Source of the DNA: Palsa-513 sp036510225
GTDB taxonomy: Bacteria > Actinomycetota > Thermoleophilia > Solirubrobacterales > Solirubrobacteraceae
Reading direction: 5' to 3'
Assembly (NCBI GenBank): GCA_036510225.1
Contig: DATCEH010000008.1
Location: 1-64,000 of the forward strand
Length of the DNA: 64,000 bases
In this document: positions 23,155 through 31,871 of the stretch, one piece after another
Numbering within the stretch: position 1 is the stretch's first letter
How the letters are laid out: each line of letters begins with the position of its first letter
The notes under the pieces: generated by a model
Seen by the model: only the letters and a program-made list of their open reading frames with translations
Databases searched by the model: none
Told to the model about the DNA's origin: nothing
Position numbers and translations under genes: made by a program

Positions 23155-24344
23155 GACGTAGCCTCCTCGATGGCCAGTCCGGCGGCCACGATCAGACGAC
23201 TGGCCGGGACGCCGCCAGTCGCTTCTGGGTTGATCTGTGCAACGGATCCGACGCTGACCGGCATCCGCATCGCGGCCCCGAGTGCGTCGGTGAAGCCCGG
23301 GATGTCGACCGCCGGACCGCACAGGACGGCCCGTCCGACGTCGGTCTGGGCGCCCTGCGAGCTGTAGAAGTCGAGCGAGTTACGCACCTCCGCGGCGATC
23401 CGGTTGACACCCTCGGTCACCGCCGCCTGGACCATCGCCTGCTGGTCAGAGGCGTCCGGCCCGGGGCCGGTCGACTCGCCGTCGCGGTCCTCCACGACCG
23501 GGTTGACCCGGCTGACCTCACCGATCAGGGCGCGAGCCCGATCGAGCGGGACCTGGCAGCGCTCGGCAACGTCGCCGACGATCTCGTCGAGGCCGCCGCC
23601 GATCACTCTTGTGAAGCGGCAGACCCGGCCTTCGGCGATCGCCAGGTTCGTCAGGCCGCCGATCGACAGGTACAGCACCCGCTCGGCGGAGATCGCCCCT
23701 GCAGGCGCGAGGGCGCGGATCATCGCGAAGGCCGACAGATCGACGCCCTCCGGACGGAGCCCGGCGCCGCGGGCGGCGGCGAGGACCCTCTCGACCATGT
23801 CGCGCCTGGCCGCGACCAGCACGACCTGCTGACGCGGTCCGTTCGGAGTGTCGACAACACCCAGGGAGTGATGGTCGAGGACGACGCTGTCCAGCGGCAT
23901 CGGGATCTCGTCCTGTGCCTGGAAGCGGACCGCCGTGGCGAGCTCCTTCGGATCTGCGATCGGCGGGAGCTCGAGCATGCGAACGACGATCCGCTGGTTG
24001 GCGACGCCGATCCGTACGCGAGTGTCGAGACCGCTGGACTCGAACAGCTGGGCCAGCGCGGCGCTCAGCGTGTCGACATCGGTCACCTCGCCGTCCCGCA
24101 TCACACCGGGAGGCAGTGGCATACCGACCGCGCGCTCGATCTGGAGTCCACCGGCGACGCTGACCTGCGCGGCGACGATCTGTCCAGGCTCGATGTCGAG
24201 TCCGACCAACGGGCGGCCGGTTCGGCGGTTGTTCGAAGGCCCGCGCCGGATCGCCGGAAGCGAGCGCCGCGAGCCCGAGGAGGACCGCACGCTGGGTAGC
24301 GACGGCCGCTTGAGCTTGATGGGTTGGCTTAGACGGTTGGGCAT
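23151..24344 (-). CDS. pilM: PilM-like actin-fold pilus assembly ATPase
   Basis: A 397-aa cytoplasmic protein. After a basic N-terminal extension (about 1-44), the actin-like fold starts at PLVGLDIEPGQIVAAQVSV (phosphate-1 loop). VRFQAQDEIPMPLDSVVLDHH and LYLSIGGLTNLAIAEG (phosphate-2) follow, then FTRVIGGGLDEIVGDVA and LCGPAVDIPGF (adenosine region). PilM binds the PilN N-terminus. I chose the ATG at 24344 with GGAAG just upstream; an ATG at 24437 would add 31 polar residues. It lies 129 bp downstream of pilD. Confidence 0.9.
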   Translation of the reverse strand: MPNRLSQPIKLKRPSLPSVRSSSGSRRSLPAIRRGPSNNRRTGRPLVGLDIEPGQIVAAQVSVAGGLQIERAVGMPLPPGVMRDGEVTDVDTLSAALAQLFESSGLDTRVRIGVANQRIVVRMLELPPIADPKELATAVRFQAQDEIPMPLDSVVLDHHSLGVVDTPNGPRQQVVLVAARRDMVERVLAAARGAGLRPEGVDLSAFAMIRALAPAGAISAERVLYLSIGGLTNLAIAEGRVCRFTRVIGGGLDEIVGDVAERCQVPLDRARALIGEVSRVNPVVEDRDGESTGPGPDASDQQAMVQAAVTEGVNRIAAEVRNSLDFYSSQGAQTDVGRAVLCGPAVDIPGFTDALGAAMRMPVSVGSVAQINPEATGGVPASRLIVAAGLAIEEATS

Positions 24345-24472
24345 CTTCCGGTTTCTTTTCTCGGGGCGTCCGGGAGGGTCGCCTTCCGGACCTTCATCGG
24401 CGCCTTTTCCGCCACGCATTAGCCCGCCACTAGACATCCGTTCGATGCCGGCGCAAGCCGGCCGGTCGGCGA

Positions 24473-25234
24473 CTACGAGCCGACGCTGTTGAGGTACGCC
24501 GTGACGAGCGCGTCGCCGGCGTAGATGCCGACGATGCCGCCGAGGGCGAGGAACGGGCCGAACGGGATCGCCGTCTTGCGCCCGGCTCCGACGCCCGCGC
24601 GCTTCATGATCACGACTCCCACGACGACGCCGGCGACGAGCGCGACCAGCATCGCCGGTCCGACCGCCCGGCCGAGGAACAGGCCCAGCACGCCGGCCAG
24701 CTTGACGTCGCCCATGCCCATGCCCCGCGGGTAGGCCAGGGCCGCAAGCAGCAGGAAGCCGCCGGCCGCGGCTCCGGCGATCAGGCGCTCGACCTCGCCG
24801 CCCGGATCGAGCGCGGTGCCGATCACGATCGCCAGCACGGCCGCCGGTCCCGTGATCCGGTTGGGGAGGAGCCGGTGGTCGAGGTCGATCAGCGCGAGCG
24901 GGACGAGCACGAGCACCAGGACGAAGCCGAGCACGGCCTTCCCCGTCGAGTGCTGGCTTGCCACGGCGCCCGCGCAGAGCACGGCGGTACCGGCCTCGAC
25001 GAGCGGATACCGGGCCGAGATCGGCTCGCCGCAACTGCGGCAGCGACCGCGCAGCCACAGCCACGCGAGAACCGGCACGTTGTCGTAGGGCTTGATCGGC
25101 GTCTCGCACGACGGACAGTGCGACGCCGGCACGGAAAGGGACTCTCCGCGCGGCAGGCGATACACCACGACGTTCAGAAACGAGCCGATGATCGCGCCGA
25201 AGAGCCCGGCGAGGACGACATAGGCAGCGCTCAT
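24473..25234 (-). CDS. pilD: Prepilin peptidase / N-methyltransferase
   Basis: A 253-aa polytopic A24 aspartyl protease that cleaves class III prepilin leaders and methylates the new N-terminal Phe. N-terminal helix with GSFLNVVVYRLPRGESL, then a zinc-binding domain with two CxxC pairs (CPSCETPI and CRSCGEPI). The catalytic aspartates are in LIDLDHRLLPNRIT and GMGMGDVKLA. The start ATG gives MSAAYVVLAGLFGA. First gene of the minus-strand pilus operon, and the presumed processing enzyme for all prepilins at 29-31 and 39-43 kb. Confidence 0.94.
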   Translation of the reverse strand: MSAAYVVLAGLFGAIIGSFLNVVVYRLPRGESLSVPASHCPSCETPIKPYDNVPVLAWLWLRGRCRSCGEPISARYPLVEAGTAVLCAGAVASQHSTGKAVLGFVLVLVLVPLALIDLDHRLLPNRITGPAAVLAIVIGTALDPGGEVERLIAGAAAGGFLLLAALAYPRGMGMGDVKLAGVLGLFLGRAVGPAMLVALVAGVVVGVVIMKRAGVGAGRKTAIPFGPFLALGGIVGIYAGDALVTAYLNSVGS

Positions 25235-25306
25235 GCGCAAGGCACCATAGCCACAGCATCGACCGGCGTTCTCAATTTCTTTACGCCTTCGCGCGAGCGC
25301 CTCAGC

Positions 25307-26527
25307 ATGATGGCGCCCATGAGCGCCTCGGACATCATTCTCGTGCTGGTCGTCGTCACCGCGATCTCCTTCGACTTCACCAACGGCTTCCACGACACCG
25401 CGAACGCCGTCGCCACCGCGATCGCCACCGGCGCGCTCAAACCGCGCATCGCCGTCCTGATGTCGGCCTGCCTCAACCTCGTCGGCGCGTTCATCTCGAT
25501 CAAGGTCGCCGCGACGATCGCCAAGGGAATCGTCGACGCCAACGTCCTCAGCGGCACGACAGGCCTCTCGCTCGTCTTCGCCGCCCTGATCGGGGCGGTC
25601 GCCTGGAACCTGATCACGTGGTACTTCACGATCCCGTCGAGCTCGAGCCACGCCCTGATCGGCGGGATCATCGGCGCGACGATCGTCGCCAGCGGGACCG
25701 GTGCCGTCAAGTTCCGCCCGCTTGTCCAGACCGTGCTCGCGCCGGCGATCATGTCGCCGGTGATCTGCGCCGTGGTCGCCTTGATCGGCACGTTCTGCGC
25801 CTACCGTCTGGTTCGCCTGCTGGGCGACCGTGAAGCGATCCGCGGCTACCGGGCCGGCCAGATCGGCTCGGCCGCACTCGTCTCACTGGCCCATGGGACG
25901 AACGACGCCCAGAAGACGATGGGCGTGATCTCGCTCGCCCTGATCGCCAACGGCAACATCAGCTCGACCCACTTCGCCGTGCCACTCTGGGTCAAGCTGT
26001 CCTGCGCCCTGGCGATCGCCAGCGGCACGGCGATCGGCGGATGGAGGATCATCAACACGATGGGCAACCGCCTGACCACAGTCGAATCGCCTCAGGGCTT
26101 CTCGGCCGAGTCGGCCAGCGCCTCGGTGATCCTCGCCTCCTCCTACTACGGCTACCCCCTCTCGACGACCCACGTCGTCTCCGGCGGCGTGATCGGATCC
26201 GGCCTGGGCAAGCGCCTGGCCAGCGTCCACTGGGGCGTCGCCGGGCAGATGGCGACGGCCTGGGTCTTCACGATCCCGGCGGCCGGTGTGATGGGAGCGT
26301 TCGCCTGGGGCGTCTCGGACCTCTTCGGCAAGGGGAGCGTCGTCGGGTCGTTCATCATCGCCATCCTCGCCGCCGCGGCCGCGTTCACGCTGTTCCGACT
26401 GGCTCAGCGCAACAACATCTCCGCGGCCGACCTCGACCGCTCGCACGTGACGCCCGAAGACGAAGCCCGAAGCGGAGGGGCCGCGCTCACCGCCCCTGCG
26501 CGCGCTGCGGCCGGCGCCGCGGCGTAG
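25307..26527 (+). CDS. pit: Inorganic phosphate transporter, PiT family
   Basis: A ~406-aa membrane protein, low-affinity metal-phosphate:H+ symporter. The family's inverted repeat is visible in the two signature segments DFTNGFHDTANAVATAI (about residue 25) and SLAHGTNDAQKTMGVI (about 190), each with the conserved Asn-Asp/His-Asp pair. About ten hydrophobic helices. Three in-frame ATGs (25307, 25310, 25319) are possible starts. No phoU-like gene is adjacent; a small membrane protein follows 15 bp downstream. Confidence 0.93.
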   Translation: MMAPMSASDIILVLVVVTAISFDFTNGFHDTANAVATAIATGALKPRIAVLMSACLNLVGAFISIKVAATIAKGIVDANVLSGTTGLSLVFAALIGAVAWNLITWYFTIPSSSSHALIGGIIGATIVASGTGAVKFRPLVQTVLAPAIMSPVICAVVALIGTFCAYRLVRLLGDREAIRGYRAGQIGSAALVSLAHGTNDAQKTMGVISLALIANGNISSTHFAVPLWVKLSCALAIASGTAIGGWRIINTMGNRLTTVESPQGFSAESASASVILASSYYGYPLSTTHVVSGGVIGSGLGKRLASVHWGVAGQMATAWVFTIPAAGVMGAFAWGVSDLFGKGSVVGSFIIAILAAAAAFTLFRLAQRNNISAADLDRSHVTPEDEARSGGAALTAPARAAAGAAA

Positions 26528-26542
26528 GGAGTCACGGTCACG

Positions 26543-26836
26543 ATGCTCGCCACCGCACTGATCAACACCGACGCCCTCTGGAAGATCATCCTTGCCTCAC
26601 TGCTCGGCGGCGTCGGCGTCGTCGTCGCCTTCGGCTTCCTCCTGCTTGGCCTCTCGAAGGCCAACCAGGCCAAGGGCAAGCCCGGCGAGCAGGCCGGCTT
26701 CTACCTGATCAGCGGCGTCTGCGGCCTGTTCTGCGTCGCAGCGATCGCCGTCGGGATCTACGCGATGGCCAAGAAACCGTCCAGCCCGGCACCGAAGCCC
26801 GCCGCGAAGGCGGCGGCGATCCACGCCAGCGCCTGA
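26543..26836 (+). CDS. Small two-helix membrane protein after pit
   Basis: A 97-aa protein with two transmembrane segments (IILASLLGGVGVVVAFGFLLLG, and FYLISGVCGLFCVAAIAVGIYAM) and an Ala/Lys/Pro-rich cytoplasmic tail. The 15-bp gap to pit suggests one transcript and perhaps an accessory role in phosphate transport. Small membrane proteins next to PiT genes occur in other actinobacteria; no characterised family recognised. Confidence 0.7.
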   Translation: MLATALINTDALWKIILASLLGGVGVVVAFGFLLLGLSKANQAKGKPGEQAGFYLISGVCGLFCVAAIAVGIYAMAKKPSSPAPKPAAKAAAIHASA

Positions 26837-26916
26837 GCACCGCGTCGGGTCGGGTGCCGCGCGGGGGTCCCGCGGGCCAGGCGGTCAGATCGCCGGAGCG
26901 GCGTAGGATCGGTCGT

Positions 26917-27684
26917 ATGTCCGACTACCCGCAGCCGATCGTCCCGGTCGGTCACGTCGAGGCCGCTCCGCGTCGCGTCCGGGCGCTGCTCGGCGGCCAG
27001 GTCGTCCTCGACACGACGCGGGCTCTCTACGTCTGGGAATGGCCCCACTACCCCCAGTACTACGTGCCGGTCTCAGACGTCGACCGCGATCTACTCGTCG
27101 ACGAGCACCACACCGAGCGCACGGAGCTGGGCATGGCCCGACGGCACGGCCTGCGGGTCGGCGAGCTCGCACGCCCGGGCTGTGTGCAGATCTACGGCGA
27201 GGACTCCCACGAGGGCCTCGCGGGAACCGCCAGGCTCGACTGGAACGCGCTCGACGCTTGGTTCGAGGAGGACGAGGAGGTCTTCGTCCATCCGCGGGAC
27301 CCGTACTCCCGGGTCGACGCCCTGCGGTCGACGCGGACCGTACGCGTCGAGATCGACGGCATCGTGCTCGCGGAGTCGTCCTCCCCGGTGATGGTCTTCG
27401 AGACCGGCCTGCCGACCCGCTATTACCTCAACCGCACCGACGTCAACTTCGAGCATCTCAGGCCGACCGATACCGTGACCGCCTGCCCCTACAAGGGCCG
27501 GACCAGCCGCTACTGGTCGGTCGTGATCGGTTCCGACGAGCATCCCGACCTCGCCTGGGCCTACGACTTCCCGACCCGCGAGCTCACGCCGATCGCCGGT
27601 CTGGTCGCCTTCTACAACGAGAAGGTCGACGTGATCCTCGACGGTCGACCAATCGCACGCCCGCAGACGCACTTTTCCAATTAG
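26917..27684 (+). CDS. Tandem DUF427-domain protein
   Basis: A 255-aa cytoplasmic protein with two copies of the DUF427 fold: VRALLGGQVVLDTTRALYVWEWPHYPQYYVP (about 21-50) and VRVEIDGIVLAESSSPVMVFETGLPTRYYLN (about 145-175), the latter followed by the typical DVNFEHLRPTDTVTACPYKGRTSRYWSV and AYDFPTRELTPIAGLVAFYNEKVDVILDG. The family is widespread in Actinobacteria and of unknown biochemical function. Confidence 0.88.
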   Translation: MSDYPQPIVPVGHVEAAPRRVRALLGGQVVLDTTRALYVWEWPHYPQYYVPVSDVDRDLLVDEHHTERTELGMARRHGLRVGELARPGCVQIYGEDSHEGLAGTARLDWNALDAWFEEDEEVFVHPRDPYSRVDALRSTRTVRVEIDGIVLAESSSPVMVFETGLPTRYYLNRTDVNFEHLRPTDTVTACPYKGRTSRYWSVVIGSDEHPDLAWAYDFPTRELTPIAGLVAFYNEKVDVILDGRPIARPQTHFSN

Positions 27685-27755
27685 CCTCCAGGCACGGACC
27701 GCCCGACGGACGATCGACTCGGAATTAGTCCGCCCCCGCGCCACCGACGCTCAGC

Positions 27756-28991
27756 TCATCCCGCTCGGGGAGCCAGACTCCCGCGAACCGGCGAGCCAGT
27801 GAGCGTCCTTCGCCGGACGCTGCCCGGTGAATACAGCGAGAACGCGAGCGAGCACGTCGCCGGAAGTGCGGCCGCCAGGAAGAGCAGCGACTGCTGGTCG
27901 GCGCTCAGATGTACGGGCGCCCAGACGAACACGACCCAGCTCAGGGCCGTGGCGGCCAACGCCCCGACCGGAGGACGGTCGTGCGTGAGCGCCTCCCACG
28001 CAGCCAGTGCGAGGATGAATGGCAGCGCGTAGTACACCGTGTCCCAGACGTCGAGCTCGGCCCGTAGGAGAAGTAGCAACGCGAGCAGGAGTAGGGCGTC
28101 GTATTCCCGGCGCCGCCCTCTCGCGGCCAGGAATGTGAGCGGCGCGCCGATCAGCACGATCAGCGGGTGACTCAGCGTGATCGCCCATCCCACGCCGACA
28201 CGGTAGCCGGGCTTCGGCGCCCCGAAGAGGCCGTACACCGCATGCCCATGCGTTCCCAGGAACCACCACACCTGCCAGGGTTGAAAGATCGGAGACGCCG
28301 CGCTGACCGACGCCGCGGCGCGCAACTGGCCTGTGAAGCCACCGCCGGCGAGGACGAGCGGCGCGAGGACCACCGCGACCACGCCACCGGAAATCGCGAT
28401 CGCCCTGACCCGGCCGGCCGGTAGCGCCAGGAGAACCGGGCCGACGGCGACGAGTGCCCATTCCTTGTTGGCGATCGCGAGGCCCAACAGGAGCCCCGCC
28501 CAGCCGCTCCGACCGCGCATCGCCACAAGCACTGCGGCGATCGCCAGGCCGGCACTCAGCAGGTCCTCAGGATGACCGATCTCGCCGGCTCGAATCGTGA
28601 TCGGGTTGGCCACGAAGAGGGCGAGAAGCGCACCGCGGGCAAGGCGCGATCTGTGCAGGCCTCGCATCTGACCGACGATCACGATGCCGACCCCCGCCGC
28701 GACGAGGAGACACGGCAACGAGACCATCCGGTAGACGGCGACCGGGCCTCCGCCCCACAGCCCGGGCACGAGAGCGAACGGTGCCCTCAGAATTAACGAG
28801 CCGCCATAAGCGGGCGCCGCCGTGAGGAAGGACAGAACGTGTCCTTGGATCAGCGCGTCGATCGCTGGTCGAGCCTCGTCGTCGTAGTCATTCCAGGCCA
28901 CGTCGTAGAAGCCGAGCCACGCGATCACGAGGATCCCGAGCGCGGACATCGCCAGGACGAAGGCGTAGTTGGACAGGCGTTTCGGCATCAC
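27756..28991 (-). CDS. Polytopic membrane glycosyltransferase-like protein (GT-C type)
   Basis: A ~411-aa protein with about ten transmembrane helices. The first extracytoplasmic loop carries FYDVAWNDYDDEARPAIDALIQG, an acidic motif where GT-C enzymes bind metal or polyprenyl-phosphate sugar. GEIGHPEDLLSAGLAIAAVL, LLLGLAIANKEWALVAVGPVLLA and YYALPFILALAAWEAL resemble the DUF2029/GT87 mannosyltransferases. It lies next to three pilin genes, so it may glycosylate pilins or lipids; that is inference. The ATG at 28988 (MPKRLSNY) is an equally good start. Confidence 0.75.
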   Translation of the reverse strand: MMPKRLSNYAFVLAMSALGILVIAWLGFYDVAWNDYDDEARPAIDALIQGHVLSFLTAAPAYGGSLILRAPFALVPGLWGGGPVAVYRMVSLPCLLVAAGVGIVIVGQMRGLHRSRLARGALLALFVANPITIRAGEIGHPEDLLSAGLAIAAVLVAMRGRSGWAGLLLGLAIANKEWALVAVGPVLLALPAGRVRAIAISGGVVAVVLAPLVLAGGGFTGQLRAAASVSAASPIFQPWQVWWFLGTHGHAVYGLFGAPKPGYRVGVGWAITLSHPLIVLIGAPLTFLAARGRRREYDALLLLALLLLLRAELDVWDTVYYALPFILALAAWEALTHDRPPVGALAATALSWVVFVWAPVHLSADQQSLLFLAAALPATCSLAFSLYSPGSVRRRTLTGSPVRGSLAPRAG

Positions 28992-29129
28992 GGGTCATAT
29001 CGGCCGCGACCTCCGCGCGCTCAAACCGCACGACCTGGCCCGCGATCGAGTCTGCGCCGTCGTGGCGCGGTCACTCGACTCCGGCGGTCGGAGCGATCCC
29101 GGCGATCACCCATCGCCCCGGGACCGCGG

Positions 29130-29651
29130 CTACCAGGAACCGCTCTGTGTCACTGCGCTCTTCGTGAAGCCGCCGATCACGTCGCAGCCCCCCGCGCTGG
29201 CGTTGCCGGCCGCTACGGTGCACGTACGCGAGACGACCCCGGCGTCGTGGGTGACGGTGAAGCTGTCCCCGGTCGGGATCGAGATGACCGTCACCGCGTA
29301 CCCGAGCCTGTTCCCGGTCGCGGCCGGAGTGCCGCCGGGACCAGTGACCGAGCTGAGGAATGCCCTGCCCGGCCCCGTGGACGTGGTCGGAATCGAGGGC
29401 TCCGTCACCGCAAGAGTCGCCGTTGAGACGGTCGCGTAGCTCCCGCCGTCATCGGTGGATATCGTCTCCGCGGTTGTCTGCGCCGTCCGGACGAGCTCCT
29501 TCGCCGACGCGTCGCTGGCCTTCGACTGCTGGTTGAGGAACGACGGGATCGCGATCGCCGCGAGAATGCCGATGATCAGGACCACGATGAGAAGCTCGAT
29601 CAGCGTGAAGCCGGTCTCGGCGGAGCCGCGTCGCGTCATGTTGCGGAGCAT
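29130..29651 (-). CDS. Type IV pilin 1
   Basis: A 173-aa class III prepilin. Leader MLRNMTRRGSAETG, cleavage before F, then TLIELLIVVLIIGILAAIAIP with the key Glu at mature position 5, and the SFLNQQSKASDASAKE continuation. The globular head has a C-terminal disulfide candidate (SRTCTVAAGNASAGGCDV). A strong AGGAGG Shine-Dalgarno lies 7 nt before the ATG. It is the most diverged of the three pilins here, with its own GEMM-type riboswitch. Processing by the PilD encoded at 24.5 kb is expected. Confidence 0.95.
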   Translation of the reverse strand: MLRNMTRRGSAETGFTLIELLIVVLIIGILAAIAIPSFLNQQSKASDASAKELVRTAQTTAETISTDDGGSYATVSTATLAVTEPSIPTTSTGPGRAFLSSVTGPGGTPAATGNRLGYAVTVISIPTGDSFTVTHDAGVVSRTCTVAAGNASAGGCDVIGGFTKSAVTQSGSW

Positions 29652-29711
29652 TAGGAATCCTCCTGGGATCCTCTGGCGTTGGTCGGGCGCCAGCTCCGTG
29701 GGTCGTCCTGC

Positions 29712-29824
29712 CGCGGTCACGGCAACCCGGCTATCTCGACGTACCTCCGCCGGAGGCACGGGAGACCCGTGGCTTTGCGTCACACCCTCGCGAGTGTTTT
29801 GCCATTGGCACCTCGGCTCTGGCT
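29712..29824 (-). ncRNA. GEMM-type (cyclic di-GMP-I class) riboswitch before pilin 1
   Basis: On the minus strand the leader contains the hallmarks of the GEMM-I aptamer: GGCAAAAC followed by a GNRA-type (GCGA) capped helix (ACACUCGCGAGGGUGU), then GACGCAAAGCCACGGGUCU, a variable stem, and AGAUAGCCGGGUUGCCG, i.e. the tetraloop, its receptor and the paired 3' end. The base at the position equivalent to G20 of the V. cholerae Vc2 aptamer appears to be G, favouring c-di-GMP over cGAMP. It ends about 60 nt before the pilin ATG, so control is probably at the ribosome binding site. Nearly the same element precedes pilin 3. Confidence 0.88.
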
Positions 29825-30039
29825 TGCCCCATGGATCGACCGGGCACGAGGTGCGGTGTAGCGACGGAGCCCGCGACGTGGACGTCTGTCGTAGACCGAG
29901 CGCTCGCCCACTCGGCGCTGCCTAACGCCCGTCACCGGGCAGCGAGTCTGAGCTCAATAGCGGGCAGCCAGCGACCGGTGCCGTCGGTGGACGTCGCGGC
30001 TCCGACCGTGATCGGCTCGAGGCGTCGGCCGCACGAAAA

Positions 30040-30068
30040 GAGCGGGCGGGCCGATGGCCCGCCCGCTC
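30040..30068 (-). terminator. Intrinsic terminator after pilin 2
   Basis: 13-bp GC-rich stem (30040-30052 with 30056-30068), 3-nt loop, followed on the minus strand by a short CTTTTC tract. About 30 bp beyond the pilin 2 stop. Separates pilin 2 from the riboswitch of pilin 1. Confidence 0.85.
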
Positions 30069-30097
30069 TGAGTTTGCTCGACCTGCCTGCTACTTGC

Positions 30098-30607
30098 CTA
30101 CCAGGATCCGGCACCGGTGTGCGCACCGGCGGCCGTGATCTGGCAGCCGCCTGCGGTCGCGTTGCCGGCCGGGACGTTGCAGCTGCGCGTCACAACGCCC
30201 GCGTTCTGTGTGACCGTGAACGTGTCGTTGGTCGGCGTCGATGTGACCGTGACGGCATAACCTGTCGGGCTTCCCGTAGAACCCGTTCCGTCCGGAGCAG
30301 TGACCGCACTCAGGTAAGCGTTGCCGGCGCCCGACGTGCTCGTCGGGATCGACGGCTCTGTCGCAGTAAGCGTCGCACTCGACACAGTCGAGTAGCTACC
30401 GCTGTTGTCTGTGGCGATCGTCTCTGCGGTCGTCTGAGCCGTCCGGGCCAGCTCCTTGGCCGAAGCGTCGCTGGCCTTGCTCTTCTGGTTGAGGAACGAC
30501 GGGATCGCGATCGCCGCGAGAATACCGATGATCAGAATCACGACGAGAAGCTCAATCAGCGTGAAACCCTTCTCGTCCTTCGCACGCTGACGCACCTTGT
30601 AAAACAT
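30098..30607 (-). CDS. Type IV pilin 2
   Basis: A 169-aa prepilin. Leader MFYKVRQRAKDEKG, cleavage before F, TLIELLVVILIIGILAAIAIP with Glu5, then SFLNQKSKASDASAKELARTA. Nearly identical to pilin 3 over the first ~70 residues and in the C-terminal cysteine block (TRSCNVPAGNATAGGCQITAAG, total match to HTGAGSW). The variable part is the middle of the head (residues ~100-130). A GAGGAAGG Shine-Dalgarno precedes the ATG. It has no riboswitch of its own and may be reached by read-through from pilin 3. Confidence 0.95.
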   Translation of the reverse strand: MFYKVRQRAKDEKGFTLIELLVVILIIGILAAIAIPSFLNQKSKASDASAKELARTAQTTAETIATDNSGSYSTVSSATLTATEPSIPTSTSGAGNAYLSAVTAPDGTGSTGSPTGYAVTVTSTPTNDTFTVTQNAGVVTRSCNVPAGNATAGGCQITAAGAHTGAGSW

Positions 30608-30740
30608 TTCAACCTTCCTCGGTTCGTGCTGCGTCATAACAGTCCCTCTGCCAGTGACCGCAAACGCGAGTCTGGTCAGCAGGGTGGCGACGGCCGCCGC
30701 GGCACTGGACTTCACTTGATGCGGCGGTGTGGAGCCGACG

Positions 30741-30767
30741 ACGAGGCGACCACCGTGGCCGCCTCGT
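30741..30767 (-). terminator. Hairpin between pilin 3 and pilin 2
   Basis: 8-bp outer stem (30741-30748 with 30760-30767) and an inner CCAC/TGG stem, located after the pilin 3 stop. There is no strong T-tract, so it may attenuate rather than end transcription, letting pilin 2 be expressed at a lower level. Confidence 0.5.
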
Positions 30768-30821
30768 GTCGCGTGACTCGCGAGCCTCTCGTGAGACCGA
30801 CGCGAGTGAGTCAGTAGTCGC

Positions 30822-31334
30822 TTACCAGGACCCGGCGCCGGTGTGTGCGCCAGCAGCGGTAATCTGGCAGCCGCCTGCGGTCGCGTTGCCCGACGGGACG
30901 TTGCAGCTGCGGGTGACAACTCCTGCATTCTGCGTGACCGTGAACGTATCGCCGGTCGGCGTCGAGGTGGTCGTCACGGCGTAGCCCGTCGCGCTACCAT
31001 TCGCGGCCGGTGTGCCACCCGGGCCGGTGACCGAGCTGAGAAACGCATTGCCGGCACCCGACGAACTCGTCGGGATCGAGGGCTCGGTCGCAGTCAGCGT
31101 CGCGCTGGAGACAGTCAGGTAGCTACCGCTGTTGTCCGTCGCGATCGTCTCTGCCGTGGTCTGAGCGGTACGGGCCAACTCCTTCGCCGACGCGTCGCTC
31201 GCCTTGCTCTTCTGGTTGAGGAACGACGGGATCGCGATCGCGGCGAGGATGCCGATGATCAGGATCACGACGAGCAGCTCGATGAGTGTGAAGCCCTTCT
31301 CGTCCTTGGCACGCTGGCGCATCTTGTAAAGCAT
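30822..31334 (-). CDS. Type IV pilin 3
   Basis: A 170-aa prepilin, probable major pilin. Leader MLYKMRQRAKDEKG, cleavage before F, TLIELLVVILIIGILAAIAIP with Glu5. Head with the conserved disulfide block TRSCNVPSGNATAGGCQITAAG and C-terminal HTGAGSW. A strong AGGAGG lies 6-7 nt before the ATG. First gene after the second GEMM-type riboswitch. High identity to pilin 2 indicates a recent duplication. Confidence 0.95.
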   Translation of the reverse strand: MLYKMRQRAKDEKGFTLIELLVVILIIGILAAIAIPSFLNQKSKASDASAKELARTAQTTAETIATDNSGSYLTVSSATLTATEPSIPTSSSGAGNAFLSSVTGPGGTPAANGSATGYAVTTTSTPTGDTFTVTQNAGVVTRSCNVPSGNATAGGCQITAAGAHTGAGSW

Positions 31335-31399
31335 GAATCCTCCTGGATCCGCTTGGCTTGTAGATGGAGTGCCAGCTCCTTGAGTGTCGATGGCCGATG

Positions 31400-31506
31400 T
31401 TTCGGCAGCCCGGCTATCTCACAAGACCTTGCGGTCAAGTCGAGATCCGTGGCTTTGCGTCACACCCTCGCGAGCGCTTTGCCTTTGGCACCTCGGCTCT
31501 GGCTTC
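31400..31506 (-). ncRNA. GEMM-type (cyclic di-GMP-I class) riboswitch before pilin 3
   Basis: Same architecture as the element before pilin 1: minus-strand AAAGGCAAAGC, a helix capped by GCGA (GCGCUCGCGAGGGUGU), GACGCAAAGCCACGGAUCU, a variable stem (ACUUGACCGCAAGGUCUUGU), and AGAUAGCCGGGCUGCCG. The 28-bp core around 'ggctttgcgtcacaccctc' is identical in both elements, while the P3-type variable stem and the linker differ in sequence. It ends about 65 nt upstream of the pilin ATG, with AGGAGG in between. Confidence 0.88.
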
Positions 31507-31624
31507 CTGCCCCATTGATCGGCTGCACCTGAGCCGAACATGAGGGTCTGGACGAAAGTCGTACACCACCCCCGTGGGGCCGCCTCGGTCGGCCGGCTCG
31601 AAACAGTGCGTCTAACGGACGCGC

Positions 31625-31828
31625 TCAGGCAGGTGGAGCGGCGCCGGCGGCGGCCGACTCGCGCCAGCGAGCCTGTGCGTCGTGACCGGCGAGGCGCACG
31701 CCGCTGCCCTCGCACCACGGGCACGGAACGAGCTTCGCCTCACCACCGAGGCTCGAGATCACCTGGCCGGCGCCACGGCAGGCCAGGCAGTCATCGGAGC
31801 GGCTCGGGGAGTCTGTCTCGTCTGCCAT
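31625..31828 (-). CDS. Small zinc-ribbon protein
   Basis: A 67-aa protein (start MADETDSPSRSDDC). Two CxxC pairs, CLACRGAGQV and CPWCEGSGV, each followed by Gly-x-Gly, form a DnaJ-type zinc ribbon that would bind one Zn. The rest is polar. It lies upstream of the pilin 3 riboswitch and divergent from the GT39 gene. Homologues in actinobacteria are annotated only as hypothetical. Confidence 0.75.
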   Translation of the reverse strand: MADETDSPSRSDDCLACRGAGQVISSLGGEAKLVPCPWCEGSGVRLAGHDAQARWRESAAAGAAPPA

Positions 31829-31871
31829 CGGTGGCGAGCGTAGCGGGTGTCGCCTGCGATCATGCCCGCCG

